Source: Corallococcus silvisoli (GTDB taxonomy: Bacteria; Myxococcota; Myxococcia; Myxococcales; Myxococcaceae). Taken from it: a stretch of 64,000 nucleotides of DNA. This document shows positions 38,301 through 47,642 of this stretch, one piece after another. The notes beneath the pieces were generated by a model. It had not been told where the DNA came from. It did no database searches and saw only the letters and a program-made list of their open reading frames with translations. How positions within the stretch are numbered: position 1 is the stretch's first letter; each line of letters opens with the position of its first letter. The DNA is taken from NCBI RefSeq assembly GCF_009909145.1, contig NZ_JAAAPJ010000012.1, positions 1-64,000 of the forward strand. Direction: 5' to 3'. Made by a program: the position numbers and the translations under genes.

Positions 38301-40385
38301 ATGATTGAACACCGGGCGGCGCTCAACACGCTCCTGGACGTCAACACGCGCTTCGACATCACCGCGGACAGCCGGGGGTTCGCGCTGTCCGCGATGAACT
38401 TCGACCTGTCGGTCTGGGACGTCTTCGGCCTGCTGGCCGCGGGCGGAGCGCTGGTCATCCCGGAGCCCGGGGAGCTGCGGGAGCCCGGCCGCTGGCTGCA
38501 CCTCGTGCGCGAGCACCGCGTGACGGTGTGGAACAGCGTCCCGGCGTTGATGGAGATGCTGGCCGACCATCTGGCGGGCTGTGGGGAGACCTGGCCCCAG
38601 TTGAGGACGGTGATGATGAGCGGGGACTGGATCCCCGTGTCGCTGCCGGAGCGCATCCGCGCCGTGGCGCCCCGGGCCGCGCTCTACAGCATGGGCGGCG
38701 CCACCGAGGCGTCCATCTGGTCCATCCTGTATCCCATTGGCGACGTCGACCCGGCCTGGCCCAGCATTCCCTACGGCAAGGCGATGGTGAACCAGCGGAT
38801 GCTGGTGCTCGACGAGGCGCTCGTGCCGTGCCCCACCTGGGTGCCGGGGCAGATCTTCATTGGCGGCGTGGGCGTCGCGCGGGGCTACTGGAAGGATGAG
38901 GAGAAGAGCCGCGCCAGCTTCATCCGCCATCCGCTGACCGGAGAGCGGCTGTACCGGACGGGCGACCTGGGGCGCTTCCTGCCCAGCGGCGACATCGAGT
39001 TCCTGGGCCGCGAGGACTTCCAGGTCAAGGTCCAGGGCTTCCGCATCGAGCTGGGCGAGATCGAAACCGCGCTGCTCCAGCACCCGGGCGTGCGCGCCGC
39101 CGTGGCGTCCGCCGTGGGTGAGAAGCGGGGCAACAAGCGGCTGGTGGCGTACGTGGTGCTCGACGCCGAGGCGCCTCCGGCGATGGACGCGCTGCGCGAC
39201 GCGCTCCGCGCGAAGCTGCCGGAGTACATGGTGCCGCAGACGTTCGTGACGCTGGACGCGCTGCCGCTCAGCGCGAACGGGAAGGTGGATCGCTCCGCGC
39301 TGCCGTCGCTGGGGGACGCGCGGCAGCCGAAGCAGCCCGTCGCCCGGGTGGCGCCCCGCACGGACCTGGAGAAGCAGCTGGTGCACCTCTGGGAAGGGCT
39401 GCTGCCGGGACCGGTGGGCATCCACGACAACTTCTTCGAAGTGGGCGGGAACTCGCTGCTCGCGGTGCGGCTGATGGCGAGGCTGCGCCAGGAGCTGGGC
39501 CGGGAGCTGCCGCTCGCGACCCTCTTCGAGATGCCCACGGTGGAGCTGCTCGCCGCGTCGCTGTCCGGGGCGGAAGGGACGTCCCAGGAGGGCAGGGGGG
39601 CGCTGGTGCCCATCCAGCCCGCGGGCACGAAGCCTCCATTGTTCCTGGTGCACCCCGTGGGGGGCAGCGTCCTCTGCTACGCGGAGCTGGCGCGCAAGCT
39701 GGGGACGGAGCAGCCCGTCTTCGGGCTCCAGGTTCCGCCTGGTGCGCCGCCCCGGTCCATCGAGGCCATGGCCTCCGCCTACCTGGACTCGCTCCGCGAG
39801 GTCCAGCCGCGCGGCCCGTATCACCTGGGTGGGTGGTCCATGGGCGGCGTCGTGGCCTACGAGATGGCACGCCAGCTCCATGCGGCGGGTGACACGGTCG
39901 CCACGCTCGCGCTCATCGACGTGCTCGTGCCGCCCGCGGGGCAGGGCGGGGACGCGATGGACGAGGCGGCGCTGATGGCGCGCTTCGCGGAGGACCTGGG
40001 CGCGTTGTCCGCCCGCCGGGTGAAGGTGGATGCCGGCGCGCTGCGGTCCCTGCCCTCGGAGGCGGTGCTGGAGCGCGTGGTGGATGACCTGCGAGCGCAG
40101 GAGGCCATCGCGCCGGAGCTCGACCGCGCGACGCTGGGGGCGCACGCGGAGGTGTTCAAGGCGAACATGCGCGCGCTCACGGCGTACCAGGCCCGGCCCT
40201 ACGCCGGCCGCGTCTGGTTCTGTCGGGGCGCGCAGCCCGGAGGCGCCTCGCGGCAGAACGCGGAGGCGTGGCTCCAGCTGTCCTCGGGCGGCGAGCTCGT
40301 GGAGCTGGAAGGCAATCACTACACGCTGTTCAGCCACGGGCTCGACGCGCTCGTGGGCTCGCTTTCGTCCGCCCTTCGCGCGTGA
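32331..40385 (+). CDS. Hybrid PKS-NRPS: KS-AT-DH(altered)-ACP-Cy-A-PCP-TE
   Basis: 2684 residues, overlapping the previous gene by 4 bp (ATGA). KS (39-455, Cys204); AT (560-835, Ser654 in GHSVGE, QAFHSP indicating malonyl-CoA); DH (932-1210) whose catalytic His is Cys961 in GDCRMGG; ACP (1250-1325, Ser1285); heterocyclisation domain (1365-1805) with the D1495-x4-D1500 motif FDALVVDAWS instead of HHxxxDG; adenylation domain (1836-2320) with YTSGSTGHPKG and FDLSVWD from Asp2025; PCP (2343-2413, Ser2375); type I thioesterase (2423-2684, Ser2503 in GWSMGG, His in GNHYTLF). My manual pocket reading, D-L-W-N-M-S-M-I-W-K, is close to the cysteine code DLYNLSLIWK. Expected chemistry: add malonyl, condense with Cys, cyclise to thiazoline and release. 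Confidence 0.93.
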
Positions 40386-40444
40386 GCAGGGGCGGGGCTG
40401 TCTTGCGTCGTCTGGATTCGTTCTTCGTTCACAAGGAGTGCACC

Positions 40445-41386
40445 GTGTCGCTGCGTCTGAGTCCGTGGATCCTGGGTGTGGCCCTGCTGGGCATGGCTGG
40501 CTGTTCCGATGAAGGGGAGACCGTCGATGCCTGTATCGACAACCAGTCCAAGAAGGTCTCCGAGAAGGAGCTGTCCTCGGAGGTGAAGCACGGTGCCTAC
40601 CGAGGCCCATGCGACCTGATGGAGAACCGTGTGTCGTTTGGCGATGGCTACGTGCAGTCCATCGTCCACAAGAACGCGGACGGTTCGGTGAAGGCCATTG
40701 GCGTGACCGTGGACCAGGCCGCCATGGACACCCTGCCCATGGTGCCGACGAACGACGGGCAGACGTGCTGGGACATGAACAATGACGGGGTGACGGACCC
40801 GGAGAAGGAGTGCAACGGCGGGCACGAGCGCGTGCTCTGGTTCCCCAAGATCAGGGACGTCCCCTTCCAGTGGATCATGTTCAACTGGCAGGGCCGGGGG
40901 CACGGCCCCATCGGCGCGTTCGACAAGGGGCACTTCGACCTGCACTTCTTCATGCAGGACTTCGTGAAGCGGAACTTCATCCGCACTGGGCCGTGCGGCG
41001 TCTACACGGACTGCAACGACTACGCGAAGGCCATCAAGGACCCCCCGGCGCCCTTCTACCCGACGGGCTTCGAGAACCAGCGCGGCGTCTCCGCGCGCAT
41101 GGGCAACCACCTGGCGGACATCGCGGAGTCGCCCTTCAACGGCGAGCCCTTCACGCAGGCGTTCGTCTATGGCGCGTACGACGGCCACATCACGTACTTC
41201 GAGACCGTCGTCGAGGGCAGCTTCGCCAAGAGCAAGCCGGCCGATGACTGCCGGGTCATCAAGGCGCCTCCGGCGATGGAGGCCTCGGGCCTCTACCCGA
41301 CGCGCTACTGCATGCGCTACCGCGCCGACAAGGGCGACTACCTGATGACGCTCGAGGACTTCGAGTACCGGAACGCGGCGAACTGA
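40445..41386 (+). CDS. Lipoprotein resembling TTHB210-like/DUF5602 proteins
   Basis: 313 residues from the GTG at 40445, six bases after AAGGAG and starting a lipoprotein signal that ends LLGMAGCSDE. The central region VPFQWIMFNWQGRGHGP followed by KGHFDLHFFMQDF resembles the His-rich core of the TTHB210-like (DUF5602) family, where a hydrophobic-W-x-P/GHGP strand precedes HFDxHFY (from memory). Its role is unknown; the histidines may bind metal. It follows the PKS/NRPS gene by 59 bp in the same direction, so it could be co-transcribed, but nothing in the sequence ties it to the biosynthesis. Confidence 0.7.
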   Translation: MSLRLSPWILGVALLGMAGCSDEGETVDACIDNQSKKVSEKELSSEVKHGAYRGPCDLMENRVSFGDGYVQSIVHKNADGSVKAIGVTVDQAAMDTLPMVPTNDGQTCWDMNNDGVTDPEKECNGGHERVLWFPKIRDVPFQWIMFNWQGRGHGPIGAFDKGHFDLHFFMQDFVKRNFIRTGPCGVYTDCNDYAKAIKDPPAPFYPTGFENQRGVSARMGNHLADIAESPFNGEPFTQAFVYGAYDGHITYFETVVEGSFAKSKPADDCRVIKAPPAMEASGLYPTRYCMRYRADKGDYLMTLEDFEYRNAAN

Positions 41387-41486
41387 CGCGCGGTCCATCG
41401 AAGTGCCGCGCGCCGGAGGCCCCGGCGCGCGGAGTTTCACCCCTCCTCCTCGCCCGCGAGGCGCATCGCCGCACCGGAGCCACACC

Positions 41487-42779
41487 GTGACGAAGACTTC
41501 CGTCCTCCTGTCCTGGAGGCTGCCGCTGCTCCTGTCGCTGTGGGCGGCGCCGGCGGTGGCGCATTGGGGCATGCCTGACGAGGCGAGCAGCATCAGCGTA
41601 CGCGGAGGGCACGAGGACGATTGGATCATGGGCGACCCGTCGGGCGCGCTCATCTCCCGAGACCACGGCGCGACGTGGCGGTGGATCTGCCCGGAGGGCA
41701 TGGGCATCGCCATCTGGCGCCCGGAGCGCTACTTCTGGCTTTCCGGAGGGACGCTGCTCGCCGCCACGGGGAGCGCGCTGGTGCGCTCCGACGATGCCGG
41801 CTGCACGTGGACTCCGGATGCCTTCTTCAAGGACACCTGGGTCACGAGTCTGGCCATGCATGCGTCCGACGAGCAGCGTCTCTACGTCAGCACCGGCCGG
41901 CCCTCCCTGAGCAACGGGCTCTACCGCTCCGAGGATGGCGGCGGGTCGTGGACACTCGTGCTCCCGCCGACGCTGAACTCCCGCTTCACGTCCATCCGCG
42001 TCGCCGCTTCGGATCCGCAGCGCGTCTATGCCTCGGGCCAGGACGTGGACGGCCAGTTCCTCACCCGCAGCGAGGATGGCGGCCAGACCTGGACCCGGCT
42101 GCCCCAGCCGCTGACCCGCTTCCAGCTCCCGTACGATCTCGTCCTGCTGCGCGTGAGCGATACCTCGCCCGACGTGCTCTGGGCGCGGGTCTCCGCCCAG
42201 GGCCGCGACTCATTGCTCAAGAGCACGGATGGCGGCGCCACGTTGACGCCCGTGATGGACACCTACGAGCGGATCGCCAGCGTGGAGTCCTCCGAGGACG
42301 GGCGCACGGTCTGGGTCTCCACCACGACCCGCCTCTTCCGGGGCCACGACGACGAGCCCTTCGTGGAGCTCGCGGAGCCGAACGGAAACGCCTGCTCCCT
42401 GAAGCGCGGCGGTTCCCTCTACGCCTGTGGCGCGAGCTGGACCGGGGGCTGGGCGCTGGCGCGCAGCGCCGACGAGGGAACGACCTGGGAGCCGATGTTC
42501 CGGCTCAGCGACGTGAAGGGCGCGCACCAGTGTCCCGCCACGACGCCCGTGCAGCAGCGATGTCCGGCCTTGTGGCCCCAGCTGGCGCAGCTCTTCGGAG
42601 CGCCCGTTCCCGGCAGCGACGCCGGGGTGGAGCCCGTGACCCCCACGCCTCCGGGGGAGCAGCCGCCGCCGAAGGATGGTTGCGCGGCGGCGCCCGGGTG
42701 GGTGCCGGGGGCGCTCGTGCTGGTCGCGGCGGCATGGGGCCGCCGCTCGCGGTGGAGCTTCCGGGGACGCCGGATGTGA
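41487..42779 (+). CDS. Exported beta-propeller protein with MYXO-CTERM-like tail
   Basis: 430 residues from the GTG at 41487, which begins a signal peptide (VTKTSVLLSWRLPLLL... cleavage near PAVA-HW). The body consists of repeated Asp-box (BNR) units such as SRDHGATWRW, RSEDGGGSWTLV, RSEDGGQTWTRL, KSTDGGATLTPV and RSADEGTTWEPM, typical of sialidase/photosystem-assembly-like beta-propellers. A Pro/Asp-rich linker then leads to a C-terminal tail with Cys, one hydrophobic helix and an Arg-rich end (GCAAAPGWVPGALVLVAAAW, RRSRW). This is the shape of MYXO-CTERM sorting signals of Myxococcota. The protein is probably surface-displayed; its ligand is unknown. Confidence 0.82.
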   Translation: MTKTSVLLSWRLPLLLSLWAAPAVAHWGMPDEASSISVRGGHEDDWIMGDPSGALISRDHGATWRWICPEGMGIAIWRPERYFWLSGGTLLAATGSALVRSDDAGCTWTPDAFFKDTWVTSLAMHASDEQRLYVSTGRPSLSNGLYRSEDGGGSWTLVLPPTLNSRFTSIRVAASDPQRVYASGQDVDGQFLTRSEDGGQTWTRLPQPLTRFQLPYDLVLLRVSDTSPDVLWARVSAQGRDSLLKSTDGGATLTPVMDTYERIASVESSEDGRTVWVSTTTRLFRGHDDEPFVELAEPNGNACSLKRGGSLYACGASWTGGWALARSADEGTTWEPMFRLSDVKGAHQCPATTPVQQRCPALWPQLAQLFGAPVPGSDAGVEPVTPTPPGEQPPPKDGCAAAPGWVPGALVLVAAAWGRRSRWSFRGRRM

Positions 42780-42936
42780 GGGCGCGAATGCGCCAGGGTG
42801 AACGTCGCTCCTGACCTTGCTCCCGGAGGCCGCCCGTCCTCGCGGCGGGAGCGGTGGGCCCCTGTCACGGCGCGAACCCGAAGGGCCCTCCGGAGGTGCC
42901 GACACTGGAGGACGAAGCCCAAGGCGCGGTGCTCTC

Positions 42937-42961
42937 CCTCCTGGGGGTGTGAGCCAGGAGG
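42937..42961. terminator. Stem-loop between convergent genes
   Basis: CCTCCTGG (42937-42944) pairs with CCAGGAGG (42954-42961) across a 9-nt loop, between the convergent beta-propeller gene and mvaS. It could serve both directions, but has no T-run on either strand. Confidence 0.35.
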
Positions 42962-42988
42962 AGGGCTCCCGCGACGGGCACGCCGTGG

Positions 42989-44245
42989 CTACGCCGCGCC
43001 GCCCGCGTACTTGCGGCGGTACTCGTGGATCTCCGCCAGCCGGAACGTGCCCGGCTCCGGCGCAATCGCCTCCGGCGCGTCGTAGGGCAGGTTCATCAGC
43101 CGCTCGTACTCCTCCACCGACACGCGCTCGCGCTTCGCCAGCACCGTGTCCAGGTCCGCGCGGGCCATGCGCTCCGGGGCCTTCTCGCCCACCACGCCGG
43201 AGTAGAACTCCGCGCAGGAGCCGCTGCCGTAGGACAGCAGGCCGATGCGCTGGTTCGCCAGCGCCGCGCCCTCCGCGTGCAGCTGGCCCGCGAGCGCCAG
43301 ATACAGCGACGCCGTGTAGACGTTGCCCACGCGAGCGTTCAGCCCCAGCGACTTCGCCACCTGCGCGTCGTAGCTGGCCTGGGACTTCGCGGCCTCGTCG
43401 CGCGCCTCGGGCGTGGCTGGCCCGTTGCCGGAGTCCTCCAGGTCGCACAGCCGCACCTGCGCGTGCGCCTTGCGCGCCATCTTGCAGAAGGGCACGTGGT
43501 AGAGGATCCGCGCCAGCTGCTCGCTGGGCAGCTTGGAGTCCCAGCGCACCAGGCCCTGCTCCAGGGCGCGCTCGCGCCAGCCGCGGTACGCCCCCGCCAT
43601 CGCGTCCAGGTAGCAGGTGATGGAGTAGTGCCCGTCCACCAGCGCCTCGCGCCGGCCCACCGGACGCCAGAAGTCATACACGTCCGCGGTGCTCACGCCG
43701 TTGAGCCCCACGTCCATCGCCAGCAGGTCCGGCGTCTCCGACACCAGGAGCGCCACCGCGCCGCCGCCCTGGGTGGGCTCGCCCGCCGTCTTCAGGCCGT
43801 AGCGCGCGATGTCCGTGCACACCACCAGCGCGGAGCGGCCCGCCGCGGCGCCGGAGGCGATCCACTCCACCGCCGCCATCAGCCCCGCCGTGCCGCCGTA
43901 GCAGGCGTGCTGCGAGTCGAACGTGCGCATGGCGCGCGGCAGCTTGAGCAGGCCGTGCACGTGCGACGCGATGGGCTTCGAGTGGTCCACGCCCGTCTCG
44001 GTGCCCACCACCAGCATGCCCAGCTTCGCGGGATCCACGTCCTGCTGCTGGAGGAGCCGCGCCGCCGCCGTGGCCGCCAGCGACACGGAGTCCTCGCCCG
44101 GGTCGTTGACCGCCATCTCCTTCGCGCCCAGGCCCGCGGTGAACTTCGCCGGGTCCACGCCGCGCGCCCGCGCCAGGTCCTCGATGTCCACGTACCGGCG
44201 AGGGACCGCCACCGCCAGCGCTTCGATTCCAACCCGCTTCTTCAT
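42989..44245 (-). CDS. mvaS: Hydroxymethylglutaryl-CoA synthase (AIB pathway MvaS)
   Basis: 418 residues. It condenses acetyl-CoA with acetoacetyl-CoA to HMG-CoA. Family features are the N-terminal MKKRVGIEALAVAVPRRYVDI, the catalytic Cys in TFDSQHACYGGTAGL, the catalytic His in LYHVPFCKMARKAH, and the GNVYTASLYLALAG segment. GAGGAG precedes the ATG. It is the last gene of a five-gene minus-strand operon (aibR-aibA-aibB-aibC-mvaS). In M. xanthus the same set makes isovaleryl-CoA from HMG-CoA when leucine degradation is not available. A role in PKS beta-branching is less likely, since no tandem ECH genes or donor ACP accompany it. Confidence 0.92.
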   Translation of the reverse strand: MKKRVGIEALAVAVPRRYVDIEDLARARGVDPAKFTAGLGAKEMAVNDPGEDSVSLAATAAARLLQQQDVDPAKLGMLVVGTETGVDHSKPIASHVHGLLKLPRAMRTFDSQHACYGGTAGLMAAVEWIASGAAAGRSALVVCTDIARYGLKTAGEPTQGGGAVALLVSETPDLLAMDVGLNGVSTADVYDFWRPVGRREALVDGHYSITCYLDAMAGAYRGWRERALEQGLVRWDSKLPSEQLARILYHVPFCKMARKAHAQVRLCDLEDSGNGPATPEARDEAAKSQASYDAQVAKSLGLNARVGNVYTASLYLALAGQLHAEGAALANQRIGLLSYGSGSCAEFYSGVVGEKAPERMARADLDTVLAKRERVSVEEYERLMNLPYDAPEAIAPEPGTFRLAEIHEYRRKYAGGAA

Positions 44246-44287
44246 GGGGAACTCCTCAAGAGCAAAAGGTCGCGACCGCGAAAGGCC

Positions 44288-45325
44288 TCACGCCGCCGGC
44301 GGCACCAGCACCAGCCGGCCCGCCACTTCCCGGTTCTCCAGCCGGAAGTGCGCACGGCCCGCGTCCGCCAGCGCCACCTCCTCCGACACGAAGGGACGGA
44401 TGAGGCCCTTCGCCGTGAGCCGCAGGGATTCATCCAGCTCCACGCGCGTGGTCGCGTACGCGCCCAGGATCTCCAGCTCCTTCACGATGACGAGCCCCGG
44501 GTTCAGGTTCACCACCCCCGACTCCAGGTTGCCCACCACCACCACGCGTCCACCGGGCGCCATGGCCTTGAGCGTCTGGTCGAAGGTCGCGCTGCCGACG
44601 ATCTCCACCGCCACGTCCACGCCCTGGCCCTGCGTGCGCTTGCGCGCCTCCGAGCCGAAGTCCAGGCCGCGCGACACGATGACCTCGTCCGCGCCCGCCT
44701 CCTTGAGCGCGGCGACCTTCGCCTCGCCGGAGGTGATGGCGATGACGCGCGCCCCGTCCACCTTCGCCAGCTGCACGGCGGCCAGCCCCACGCCGCCGCT
44801 GGCGCCGGTGATGAGCACCGTCTCCCCGGCCTTCACCTTCGCGCGCGTGCGCAGCGTGTGCACCGCGGTGCCCAGGGTGCAGCACACCGTCGCGGCCACC
44901 GCCCAGGGCAGGTCCGCGGGCACGCGGCCCAGGCCGCGCACCGGGGCCACCATGAACTGCGCGTAGCCGCCCTGCAGCTCCTCGCCGAAGAAGCGGTTGT
45001 CCTGCTTGCACAGGCTGTTGCGGCCGGAGAGGCACAGCGCGCACTCACCGCAGGACATGCGCTGGAGCGTGGCGGCGCGGTCGCCCACCTTCCAGCCCAC
45101 CGTCTCCGGGCCCACCTCCACCACCTCGCCCGCGGCTTCGTGGCCCAGGATGGCGGGCACGTGCGTGCGGGGCAGGTTGCCGCGGCGGTTGATGACGTCG
45201 TGGTAGCAGACGCCGCACGCGTGCACGCGCAGAAGCACCTCGCCCTTGCCCGGCCGGGGCACCGGCACGGTCTCCAGACGCAGGTTCTCTGCATTCCCGA
45301 ACTGGCGAAGAACGACAGCTTCCAT
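44288..45325 (-). CDS. aibC: Zinc-dependent MDR reductase AibC (dimethylacrylyl-CoA reductase)
   Basis: 345 residues from the ATG at 45325, which has GAGG seven bases upstream; an ATG at 45337 is possible. It is a zinc alcohol dehydrogenase-type medium-chain reductase: catalytic ligands in ACGVCYHD and GHEAAGEVVE, structural zinc cysteines in CGECALCLSGRNSLC, and the NAD(P)H loop GASGGVGLAAVQLAK. By position in this operon it corresponds to AibC of M. xanthus, which reduces 3,3-dimethylacrylyl-CoA to isovaleryl-CoA. That specific reaction is inferred from synteny, not from residues. It lies 42 bp upstream of mvaS. Confidence 0.88.
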   Translation of the reverse strand: MEAVVLRQFGNAENLRLETVPVPRPGKGEVLLRVHACGVCYHDVINRRGNLPRTHVPAILGHEAAGEVVEVGPETVGWKVGDRAATLQRMSCGECALCLSGRNSLCKQDNRFFGEELQGGYAQFMVAPVRGLGRVPADLPWAVAATVCCTLGTAVHTLRTRAKVKAGETVLITGASGGVGLAAVQLAKVDGARVIAITSGEAKVAALKEAGADEVIVSRGLDFGSEARKRTQGQGVDVAVEIVGSATFDQTLKAMAPGGRVVVVGNLESGVVNLNPGLVIVKELEILGAYATTRVELDESLRLTAKGLIRPFVSEEVALADAGRAHFRLENREVAGRLVLVPPAA

Positions 45326-45369
45326 CTGGTGCCTCATTTCGTAGCGCGACAAAGGGGAGAGGAGACGCT

Positions 45370-46116
45370 TCAGCCGCCGACGAGCGCGTCGCGCAGGTTC
45401 CGGGGGTCCAGCGCCCGGATGGCCTCCACCGTGCGCGCGTCGGGAAGGGAGGTGACGGGCAGCGCGTCCGGCACCGCGAACTCGAAGCCGGTGCGCTCGG
45501 CGATGGCGTCCACCGTGGCCCAGGGGTGACGCGACAGCAGCCGCGCCCCGCGAGGCCCGCCCAGCTCGTACGTGCCCAGGTCGGAGATGAGCCGCACCGG
45601 GCGGCTGGGGTCGCGCGTGGTGGCCACCTGGACCTGGGGGACCAGGTTGCGGCGCGACTGACGGGGCACCAGCAGGACGGGGTTCTTCACCCACTGGCGC
45701 AGCGTGGCCGCGCCCGCCACGCCGGGGAACTTGGCGCGCGGCTTCTCCAGGCTGCCGGACGCCGTCATGTTGGTGCGGCCCGCCGGGTCGATCTCCGCCG
45801 CGCCGAAGAACACCGTGTCCACCCGGCCCCGGCGCGCGTGGTCGAACAGGTCCGCGATGCTCACCTCCGCGGACCGGCCGTCCAGGTAGCGCAGGTCCTC
45901 CGAGGAGGGGAACAGCTCCGGCAGCGCCGGATCCAGGGAGCCCACGCACGCCAGGTACGTCAGCCCCGGCGCATGCGTGGCCCGCGCCACGGCGATCGCC
46001 AGGATGACCAGCGGAGACGCCACGCCGGTGGCCACCACCGAGCCGTCTCCAATCTCCCGCGCCAGCAGCGACACCACCGTCTCCGCGGGCGTCGGGTCCA
46101 CCGTCGTCGTCGCCAT
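45370..46116 (-). CDS. aibB: AibB, subunit of methylglutaconyl-CoA decarboxylase (CoA-transferase fold)
   Basis: 248 residues. It has the fold of the glutaconate CoA-transferase beta subunit, but the AibA/AibB pair decarboxylates 3-methylglutaconyl-CoA to 3,3-dimethylacrylyl-CoA. A cysteine in LTYLACVGSLDP (residue 57 from this start) sits where the M. xanthus enzyme is reported to have its important Cys in place of the transferase Glu (from memory). Other conserved stretches are FFGAAEIDPAGRTNMTASG and LISDLGTYEL. The ATG at 46116 overlaps the aibA stop by one base (TGATG); a GTG at 46119 is the alternative. The dehydratase LiuC needed before this step is not in the window. Confidence 0.88.
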   Translation of the reverse strand: MATTTVDPTPAETVVSLLAREIGDGSVVATGVASPLVILAIAVARATHAPGLTYLACVGSLDPALPELFPSSEDLRYLDGRSAEVSIADLFDHARRGRVDTVFFGAAEIDPAGRTNMTASGSLEKPRAKFPGVAGAATLRQWVKNPVLLVPRQSRRNLVPQVQVATTRDPSRPVRLISDLGTYELGGPRGARLLSRHPWATVDAIAERTGFEFAVPDALPVTSLPDARTVEAIRALDPRNLRDALVGG

Positions 46117-46916
46117 CACGCCGCGCTCCGCGTCGCGCGCAGCGACATCAGGAAGTCCTTCGCGCCGCCGGCCTCCGCCGCGGCCAGGTAGGCGGACAGC
46201 ATCGCGTCGTCGTGCGGGTACTTCCCCAGGCAGCCCGTGGGCAGCGCGCCGCCGGGGGCGAGCACCACGCGCTCCACCTGGAAGCCCGGGACGGTGACGC
46301 GCGACAGCTTCGACACGCGCTCCTCCACGGTGGCGATGACCCGCTTCGCCGCGCCCGCGACGAGCAGGTCCGTGGTGGGGTCCTCGATGAGGAGGTTGCC
46401 CTTGTCGTCCGCGGCCCGCGCGTGGATGAGCGCCACGTCCGGGTAGTAGGCGGGCTCCACCGGCACGCGGCGGCCGGTGAAGGGATCCTCCACCGTGCGC
46501 GGCGCATCCACCTCCGCCAGCTCCGACACGTCCGCGTCCGGCGCGGGGATGAACGGCAGCCCCATGGAGGCCGCGCGCAGCCGCTGCACCACGCGGTAGC
46601 CGTCGTGCTCACGCCACGCGATGTCGCCCGCCTCGATGGCCCGCTTCAGGCAGGGCAGGGGGCGCACGCGGTTCTCCAGCACCAGCGCGCCGAAGGGCAG
46701 CTCCACGCGCTTCAGGCACCCGCCCGCCACCAGGAACTCCGCCGGCAGCGGGTTGGGCAGGGAGATGAGCTGGAGGTCGCGCTTCTCCTGCGCCACCAGC
46801 TCCAGCACCAGCGCCATGGGCGCGCGGCCCAGCATGAACCCGCCCGCCGCGAGCGACGCGCCGTTCGGGATGGAGGCCACCGCCTCCGTCAGGGAACACC
46901 ACCGGGCGCGGTTCAC
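46116..46916 (-). CDS. aibA: AibA, subunit of methylglutaconyl-CoA decarboxylase (CoA-transferase fold)
   Basis: 266 residues. Family I CoA-transferase alpha-type subunit, recognisable by SIPNGASLAAGGFMLGRAP at the N-terminus, PYYPDVALIHARAADDKGN-like segment (AYYPDVALIHARAADDKGN) and TDLLVAGAAKRVIATVEE. It pairs with AibB for decarboxylation of 3-methylglutaconyl-CoA. The GTG start at 46916 overlaps the aibR stop by 4 bp (GTGA), so the operon is tightly coupled. Assignment to AIB rather than glutaconate CoA-transferase rests on the five-gene order with aibR, aibC and mvaS. Confidence 0.88.
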   Translation of the reverse strand: MNRARWCSLTEAVASIPNGASLAAGGFMLGRAPMALVLELVAQEKRDLQLISLPNPLPAEFLVAGGCLKRVELPFGALVLENRVRPLPCLKRAIEAGDIAWREHDGYRVVQRLRAASMGLPFIPAPDADVSELAEVDAPRTVEDPFTGRRVPVEPAYYPDVALIHARAADDKGNLLIEDPTTDLLVAGAAKRVIATVEERVSKLSRVTVPGFQVERVVLAPGGALPTGCLGKYPHDDAMLSAYLAAAEAGGAKDFLMSLRATRSAA

Positions 46917-47599
46917 TGGGGCTCCTCCCCGGAGGCGGCGCGCGGCACCATGCGCAGCGCGGGCGTGTCGTCGGGGGCTTCCGAGGGCGCGGGCGCCGAG
47001 GCACCCAGCGAGAGGCTGGGGAAGAGCAGCTCCACCATCCCGTCGGCGATCTGCTCCTCGGTGAGGCGGCCGTCCGGCTTGAACCACTTGTAGACCCAGA
47101 GGATCATCCCCAGGAGCGAGAACGCCGCCACCGTGGGGTCCACGCCGCGCAGGCGGCCCAGCCGGTTCGCCTCCGCGAACGCGTCCTCCAGGAAGCGCAC
47201 GTAGCGCTTCTTGCGCCGGTCGATGTACTCGCGCGCCTCGCCGGTGAGCGTGGCGTGCTCGTGGAGGATGATGATGACCTCCTTGCTGCGGCCGCTCGTC
47301 ACCAGGTGGATGTTCTGCCGCATGCACTGGCGCAGCCGCTCGATGGGGTCCGCCACGTCCGCCACGGGCCCGAGGACCTGCTCCTCGAACACGTCCATGC
47401 CGTAGTTCATGATGGCGAAGAGCAGCTGCTCCTTGTTCTGGATGTGGTGGTAGAGCCCCGCCTTCGTCATCCGGCACGCGGCGGCGATCTCCTGCATCGA
47501 CGTGCCCTCGTAGCCCCGCTCGCAGATGAGCCGGGCCGCCGTCTCCAGGATGGTCCGGTACCGCTCGCCCTCGTCCGGTTTGCGCCCCGTGGGTGTCAC
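46913..47599 (-). CDS. aibR: TetR-family regulator AibR
   Basis: 228 residues from the GTG at 47599, six bases after AAGGAGAG. The N-terminal helix-turn-helix reads GTSMQEIAAACRMTKAGLYHHIQNKEQLL. The C-terminal helices form the ligand-binding/dimer domain. In M. xanthus AibR represses the aib operon and releases DNA on binding isovaleryl-CoA, the end product's thioester. Two identical palindromic sites lie 45-85 bp upstream of this start and are the obvious operators. It is the first gene of the operon and overlaps aibA by 4 bp. Confidence 0.9.
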   Translation of the reverse strand: MTPTGRKPDEGERYRTILETAARLICERGYEGTSMQEIAAACRMTKAGLYHHIQNKEQLLFAIMNYGMDVFEEQVLGPVADVADPIERLRQCMRQNIHLVTSGRSKEVIIILHEHATLTGEAREYIDRRKKRYVRFLEDAFAEANRLGRLRGVDPTVAAFSLLGMILWVYKWFKPDGRLTEEQIADGMVELLFPSLSLGASAPAPSEAPDDTPALRMVPRAASGEEPQ

Positions 47600-47642
47600 G
47601 CGTGCTCTCCTTGCCGGCGGCCTGCTCCCGCCCGGAAGAACC

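Noticed and set aside
33036..40610. A 2524-codon open frame antisense to the hybrid PKS-NRPS
   Set aside because: Same reason: it is a shadow of the opposite-strand gene, with no recognisable domain and unrealistic composition.
42989..44245. HMG-CoA synthase as a PKS beta-branching enzyme
   Set aside because: The usual partners (decarboxylating KS, donor ACP, two enoyl-CoA hydratases) are absent, while the AIB partners are all present.
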